From Epiperipatus broadwayi (lineage: Eukaryota; Onychophora; Udeonychophora; Euonychophora; Peripatidae): a DNA stretch of 64,000 nt. Below, one piece after another: positions 58,271-64,000 of this stretch. Numbering within the stretch: the first letter of the stretch is position 1; each line of letters begins with the position of its first letter. The stretch is taken from contig JAQFVV010000156.1 in NCBI GenBank assembly GCA_028023455.1, positions 1,755,236-1,819,235 on the forward strand. The letters are read 5' to 3'. A model generated the notes under the pieces. It ran no database searches. It saw nothing but the letters and a program-made list of their open reading frames with translations, and had not been told where the DNA came from. The position numbers and the translations under genes were made by a program.

Positions 58271-61200
58271 AATTTAGACAATAGGAAAAAATAGCATATT
58301 TAATTAAACAAAAGATTTCTACTTAATTCCTGTTGGGAAAATTTAAAAAAAATTATCTGTTTATCCAAATGAAATAAATTGGTGCATCCATTATTTTAAG
58401 TCATGTTATTCAACTTTACTTAACTTTATTCAGCAATTAACCATAAATTTAAAAGAAAATCTATGGAGCATCAAGATTTTAAAACTAATACAACTAATCT
58501 ACATAAAATAATGCTAAGAGTTTTGATGCATTTTAGCAGAATAAATAAAGTTTTTGAATGGTGAATGCATATTTTGGCATTATGAAAGTTTATCCATATA
58601 TAAAAAAAATTATGCTTAATATACATATAATCATATTGTTCTGTATTTCTTGGAATTTTATTGTAGACTTTAAGCTAACAAGAAAAATTAAACATTAACA
58701 GCCTTTTTTTCTCTTCTATTCATTCATTCTTTAGCTGCTACTTATAAACAAGGATGATTCTTTCTAAACCTGAAGAAAAAACAAACACAAAAAAAACTTT
58801 AAGGCTAATCATACAATGATGACTTAAACCGATCCATAAACTATAAATACATCCACATACATCACATTCTGATTCTTTAATCTATTTATTTGATATTACA
58901 ACTTTCCAACAACAAACTTCACTTTCGTAAATACATCAACATTCTACCAAATTGCAATTCAATGTTATATTCTGACTCCAGCCATATCTTCCCACTTAAA
59001 ACAATCAATAAAGTACCTCTGTAGAGAAGCTTTAATATAACCTTTGTATCATAAATGGAGTCTACCTCTCAATATAAACCAAACTAAAAGTTTATTGTAA
59101 AATAATTGATTTAAAAGATGTTATTATTCCTTCACTTCCAATGACCAATCCAACAAATAAGTGACCTTACAATAGTTGATTCAGTATTATAATATATATG
59201 CAAAAAATTGAAAAACATATTGGTATCCTTTACACCAACATATTTTCTGCATATTTTTCAATGTAAGCCTAAATGAAATTTTTGCATACATCAAATTTGG
59301 TAAAATAAAATCTCTGTATGCAACTAATTTAATAGAAATGGCATTGTTAAGATGATGAAATATCTTCTTTATTTTTTAATTTCTTCAGCAGAATATTGAA
59401 AACTGTACTAAAATTCAATACCCAAGTCAATCTTTCTATCTAGAAAAATATTTAAACTTGTCTATATTCTTAAGCTAATAGCAGTTTTAAGTAAAAACTA
59501 TTAAGACTTTTATCATCACTGGTTGTTAAAATATCTTTTTTTTTTAAAATTAATTATTAAACTATATTCTTTATAGATTACATTCAAGCACCAAGAACAG
59601 CACAGCCAGTATACTCTAAATCTAGTTGAAACCAAGAACATGGGTCTTGTTTTTCTTATGCTGCTTCAAATCCAAAATTCATTATCAATACAACATCTCA
59701 TTTTGATAACTATTTCACTACATCATTCAAAAAAATATTGTTATAAAAATAGAGAAAAAAAAACTGAAATTAATTAACATCTTTATTTAACATGAATTTT
59801 CATTTCAAATGCTTCATATTTTCTAATACTAATAATAATGTTTCCTCTCAGAGAATGCTTTCAGTAATGCTGATATATGTATAGAATAACAAAAAACTAA
59901 CTGTAAAAATGTGATAGCATTTTGCATGAAGGATTTGCAAAGAAAAAAAAGATCAATCAAAAAAGTCTAATTTATTGCACAAAATTAACATGAGATGAAT
60001 CTATGCAGTAATAGCATTCAAATAAATAAACAATAAGTCTTTATAATGAATTGTTTCAATGTTGATAATCATTAATATGACATTAGTATGTTGAAAGTAG
60101 ATACTCCATACTAGCATCTTTATATTAACACATAGGTTCAATCTATTATAAATATTTACACACAATGCACTTTTGCCTATAATACTTGTCTTGCATTGCT
60201 TTTCAACAAAAACCACATTTAATACTTCAATGTTTATTTTATGAAAAACATGTCTAATTAAAATAACCTAAAAAACTTGACATTGATTAATAGATTAATT
60301 CAATAAATATAATACTTTTTTGTGAAGCTATAATTCTAGCTATAATATTTGACTATTAAAAATGAGTCTATGAGGAAAGTATTATATGAACATATCTCAA
60401 TATCTACAACAGAATTCATTCCATATGTTATCTAATAATTATGATTTTTTCCAAGAAAATTATATCAAATATTTATGGAAATGCTCATTTATCTAACAAC
60501 TAATCAGAATTCATTTCCATTTTGAAAATGATGCTCTTTTCTATTGTAGTATATGCATATAACCAAAGAAGAATGAATAAAATGACATACTCAAGATGTT
60601 CTGTAAAGAAAGGAATAAAACAATAAAGTTTTAATTATAAATTTATTTAACGCACATTGATTATGTAAGTAATATTTACTAAGGCAATAAACCTTTAAGC
60701 ATGTGCACTTGAAAATAGGTCTTAACCACAAGCTTACTCTTTGGAAGAAAAGAGGGGAAACTTTAAGCATAATAATAAGAATCTTTCTATCAATTGTATC
60801 ATTGATTATTTGTAGCCAATATCTCACTAATTTACATGCAATGAAGGTCTCGAATTAAAATAATAACATCATTAAACTATTAATCTAATAGTCTTATCCA
60901 AAAAATAATAGAACTGCTATTCTTAAAAGGTCACTAGTATATACAGCAAACAGCTCAATGAATTATAAAGATTATACAATGTGAGGATGGAAATGAACAA
61001 GATATATGTAAATAAATATAACTGATACTAAACAGTTTTTGATAAAATTAATAATATTAATAACCAGACTCAAGTTATATTGAAGAAGGGACAGATTTTT
61101 TTTTTTTTTGTTATTGTTGTTTGAATATAATGATTAAAGAAATTAAAAGTCCCTTTTCAATCATTATAAATAAAAAAATATCAATACAGTTGCAGATTTT

Positions 61201-62090
61201 GAAGTTTTATTAGAAAAATTTTCTCATATGAGAAACTTTATGTAAGAAAGCAAAAGATGTACAAAAATCTTATTGATCTATTTCGCAAAACAAACCAGTC
61301 TGAATATTCTACTAAGACAATTTGCAAGCAAGATTCCCAAATACTCAATTAAATAAATCTGAAAATAATGCCCATCCTTCAAAATCTTGCTTGCAAATTA
61401 TCTTAGTAATATATTCAGACTTATTTGCTTTATGAAATAGGTTTACATTCTTACAATTACATACCTGATAAGTCATAAAGTTATTTGTGTACTTATTAAA
61501 TCTCATATCATAGAGTATATTTTTTAGTAATAGGTTAGAAACTAAATAGTGTGTTTTTCGTTACTTTCATATAAAAAATTGGCTAAAAAAAACTTCTCTA
61601 ATTCAAACAATGTCTGGATCTGAATCAAGATTTCTATTTTATCTATAAGGATGCTCACTATCATGATAACAAAATTATTTAATTCCATAATTTCTTTACC
61701 TTCATTCAAATAGTTAAATATATTTATGCCTCTAAGTTAGAATGATAAAGAAGACTTTATCTATAGTTGACTCTTCAAGGCTCTTAAAAAATTTTAAAAT
61801 ACATAGGCAAGATCACAATATCAATCAATATGTTCTTCATAATACTGGATGTGATACTGTAGAATCTAATATTATAAATCACATCTTCTTTAGATTGGAT
61901 ATGTGAAATAAATTAACAAAGCAAAGAGTTCTTAAAAGATAATATTATGGTAAACTTGAGCATGATTTTCATGGGAGATACCGAACCCATTTATATTATA
62001 AAGATTATTTCTGAGACCTTCTAAAGAAATGCCTCTTTTCATTGGAAAATATGAAGGAAAACAGAATATGGCAAGTAATTACAATAAAAC
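58271..62090. other. Long AT-rich stretch
   Basis: No confident gene. Weak candidates: plus-strand acceptors at 58724 (frame LLLINKDDSF, stop) and 59576 (frame YIQAPRTAQPVYSKSS, stop), and a minus-strand acceptor at 60601 with frame HLEYVILFILLWLYAYTTIE then stop. Around 60130-60190 the minus strand has CKTSIIGKSALCVN, resembling a decayed zinc finger. Confidence 0.25.
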
Positions 62091-62102
62091 ACAGTGTTGA
62101 AG

Positions 62103-62701
62103 TGTTTTCCTGAAGGTTTGTGATGATAGTGTTTTAGTTGCATTTTTATGTTGGACTATTTCCATCATCTAATATGAGTATTGAATGACTTTAGAAAAAT
62201 TTAACTTTATATAAATATTCCAAATACATTTAACTGTTAGTAATATCACATAGTTTAGTATATCCACAACATTTCAAGAGATATTATTCTCCCCTCTTCT
62301 TCAAGTGTTGATGGCATGATGAGTGACAGTACTAGCATGGGAATCGAACCTGGACCCTTAGATTGCTTTTAAGAAAAAGTGGAGAAATCAGGAGGAACCC
62401 CATAGATAAGTATATGAAATTTCTATTGATTATTGCCTTTGGCACAATGGCTTAGTTGGTTAGAGTGTTACCTTAAAATTCAATACTCAAGAATCTAAGA
62501 GTCCAGGTTCAATTCCTATGCTAGTACTGTCACTGGTCAGATCCACATACCTGACAAAAAGAGAATAATATCTCTCAAACATTGTACAAATACTAACCTG
62601 TGTGCTATTACTAATTTGGAATATTTAAATAAAGTTAAATTTTTCTAAAAGACATTCAACACACATATTAAATGCTGAAAATAGTCCAATATATAAATAC
62701 A
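62103..62701. repeat. Second head-to-head inverted dimer of SINE family S with 12-bp TSD
   Basis: The left inverted copy (about 62103-62370) and right direct copy (about 62445-62701) are separated by about 75 bp of unrelated sequence. Flanking direct repeats are ACAGTGTTGAAG (62091-62102 and 62702-62713). Right copy: A box TGGCTTAGTTGGTTAGAG and B box GTCCAGGTTCAATTCC. The tail asymmetry is the same as in the dimer at 51195: the left copy ends in the CATCATCACAAA-type tail, the right in TATAAATACAA. Confidence 0.8.
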
Positions 62702-62713
62702 ACAGTGTTGAAG

Positions 62714-63439
62714 CATTTCAAAAAAAAAAATTCTCAAGACAGCATAACAAAATATCAAATAAACAAAATAGATCTGCTTGCTCCATATTTAAATGTATTT
62801 GTGATGCCATAAGTTGGTCTGTATAGTCACTGCAAAAGTCATTATTAACTTTTGCTATGTTTTTTTCTTTTTCTCTTGCAGTTGAAATGTTCATGTGATT
62901 GCTGCTGCTGATGATGATGATAGCTTTATCTACTCATATCCAATTTAAATGTATTCAATATTATATAATAAAGCAGTAGAAATTACTTGAAATAAACTCA
63001 ATAAAATTTTTGAACTTCTTTCACTGTTATTGAATGTATAAAAACAGAAAAGTCATTAAATATTGACAGATTTATCAAAATTAAGAAAAATTTTCAATAT
63101 ACAACATTTGGAATTGTTTAGATTAATAAAAAGAAAAAGCAATTTTACGAGTTCAAAACAATATATATATATATTTGATCTCAGATGTCAAAAACAGAAA
63201 ACTATCCAACAAAAGAATATTGATCCCAATTATTTTAAATTAAAAATAACTGTAAGAACGGATCACAGAAACAAAAATAAGTATGCCCTTTTTTCATTTT
63301 TGGATTTGTTTTGATTTTAAAAAAGTTTTTAAAAATATATATATAATTATAAATTTTCTGTTAATTTAACTGCACAAAATTGTAAAAAAAATAAAATTAA
63401 AATAATATAAACCAACAAGATAATACAAATAAAAAAAAG
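62714..63439. other. AT-rich stretch
   Basis: A strong plus-strand acceptor, TTTTTCTTTTTCTCTTGCAG, ends at 62880 and is followed by LKCSCDCCC and TGA. The 83-codon frame at 63063-63314 has no supporting signals. Confidence 0.25.
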
Positions 63440-63560
63440 GGCATACGGCTTTATTGCTCGGGAGTTAAAGTTCGAGCGCAAGACCGGCGAGCAACAGAAT
63501 CGATCTTAGATCCTTTCGATCCCAAGTCGGACGCTCTACTAACTAAGCCAAACCGCACAG
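63440..63560 (-). repeat. tRNA-derived SINE family E, copy 3 (best preserved)
   Basis: On the minus strand: GGTTTGGCTTAGTTAGTAGAG (A box), GATCGAAAGGATC and GATCGATTCTG (B box), then GTCTTGCGCTCGAACTTTAAC and CCCGAGCAATAAAGCCG. It is markedly GC-richer than its surroundings. Confidence 0.6.
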
Positions 63561-63568
63561 AGTATAAT

Positions 63569-63645
63569 GCAAGTGGTCAGCACAGCTGCCTTACAAGCAG
63601 TTGTCCCGGATTCATGGGTTCGCTTCCCGGCCGATGCTCTGACAC
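63569..63645 (+). repeat. tRNA-like SINE (family T), 5'-truncated copy
   Basis: GCAAGTGGTCAGCACAGCTG, anticodon region CTTACAA, an insertion ATTCATG before the T arm CGGGTTCGCTTCCCGG, and closing GATGCTCTGACACATGAGAAA. It abuts SINE family E. Confidence 0.6.
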
Positions 63646-64000
63646 ATGAGAAAATATATATACTACTAGCAAAGAAATTAAGTTAGATTAATAAATTAGA
63701 ATTTCTAAAAAAAAAAAAAAACAATGAAATATGAAAAGAAAAAAAGAGGTAAATCTACTTTAATGAACATAAAGTAAAAATTTCTATACAAATTTTCAAA
63801 TAAGAAAAAAAAAATCACTCGGACAGGGCAAATTAAATATGTATCTGTTATCTCTGCTATTACTTAGCTTTCTGAGCAAAATATAACATAATAACAACTA
63901 TACTTTAATTAAAGCATCAAATACATTTACCCAAACCTAGAAATCTTATGCTTTTTAATACATGCCCTCTCTTAAATAATAATGAATTTAGTAACTTGAA
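63646..64000. other. AT-rich stretch
   Basis: Nothing recognisable. Confidence 0.4.

Overview
This is a eukaryotic, almost certainly invertebrate metazoan, nuclear window. It is very AT-rich, has no bacterial-style gene layout, shows GT...AG splice signals, and is packed with animal-type transposons. I cannot name the species. Nearly every open frame longer than 60 codons looks like chance in AT-rich DNA or a transposon relic. Host coding sequence is present only as short exons inside long introns.

Host genes. The minus strand carries a phase-consistent exon chain at the left edge (2258-2426, 399-468, 267-360, the last pair separated by a 38-nt intron). Two more convincing minus-strand exons lie at 44407-44621 and 50981-51057, from the same or another gene. 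The plus strand has a second phase-consistent chain (9692-9736, 10492-10591, 14150-14249). I recognise no family for either. Candidate terminal exons at 4704-4801 (minus) and 37469-37581 (plus) are weaker.

Mobile DNA. From left to right: a Tigger/pogo-like element (3401-4574) with a second, inverted copy at 28823-30122; several fold-back repeats (8853-9151, 12808-13225, 15060-15540, 19403-19540); a Penelope-type reverse-transcriptase relic (14458-14658); a decayed RTE-like LINE (about 23915-25866 and 27263-27600); a hAT MITE with perfect 8-bp target duplications (30730-31128); a 1.1-kb retroposon with 16-bp duplications (33115-34234); a mariner relic (44958-45863); a second RTE-like relic (54790-55600); and the 3' part of an L1/Tx1-like LINE (about 56500-58270). 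At least four SINE-like families are interspersed, two of them as head-to-head inverted dimers bounded by target-site duplications. A nested minisatellite lies at 39427-40380.

The most striking object is at 25867-27262, inserted into the RTE-like LINE and flanked by a perfect 13-bp target-site duplication. It consists of three copies of one 466-bp unit: an inverted, circularly permuted copy followed by two complete head-to-tail copies. Each unit carries a sequence that folds as a minimal type I hammerhead ribozyme (core CTGATGA, GAAAC, GTC cleavage triplet, two-part stem I). A diverged copy at 49919-50200 keeps the core. This is the layout expected of a metazoan retrozyme mobilised through circular or multimeric RNA, plausibly with Penelope or LINE machinery, relics of both being in the window.
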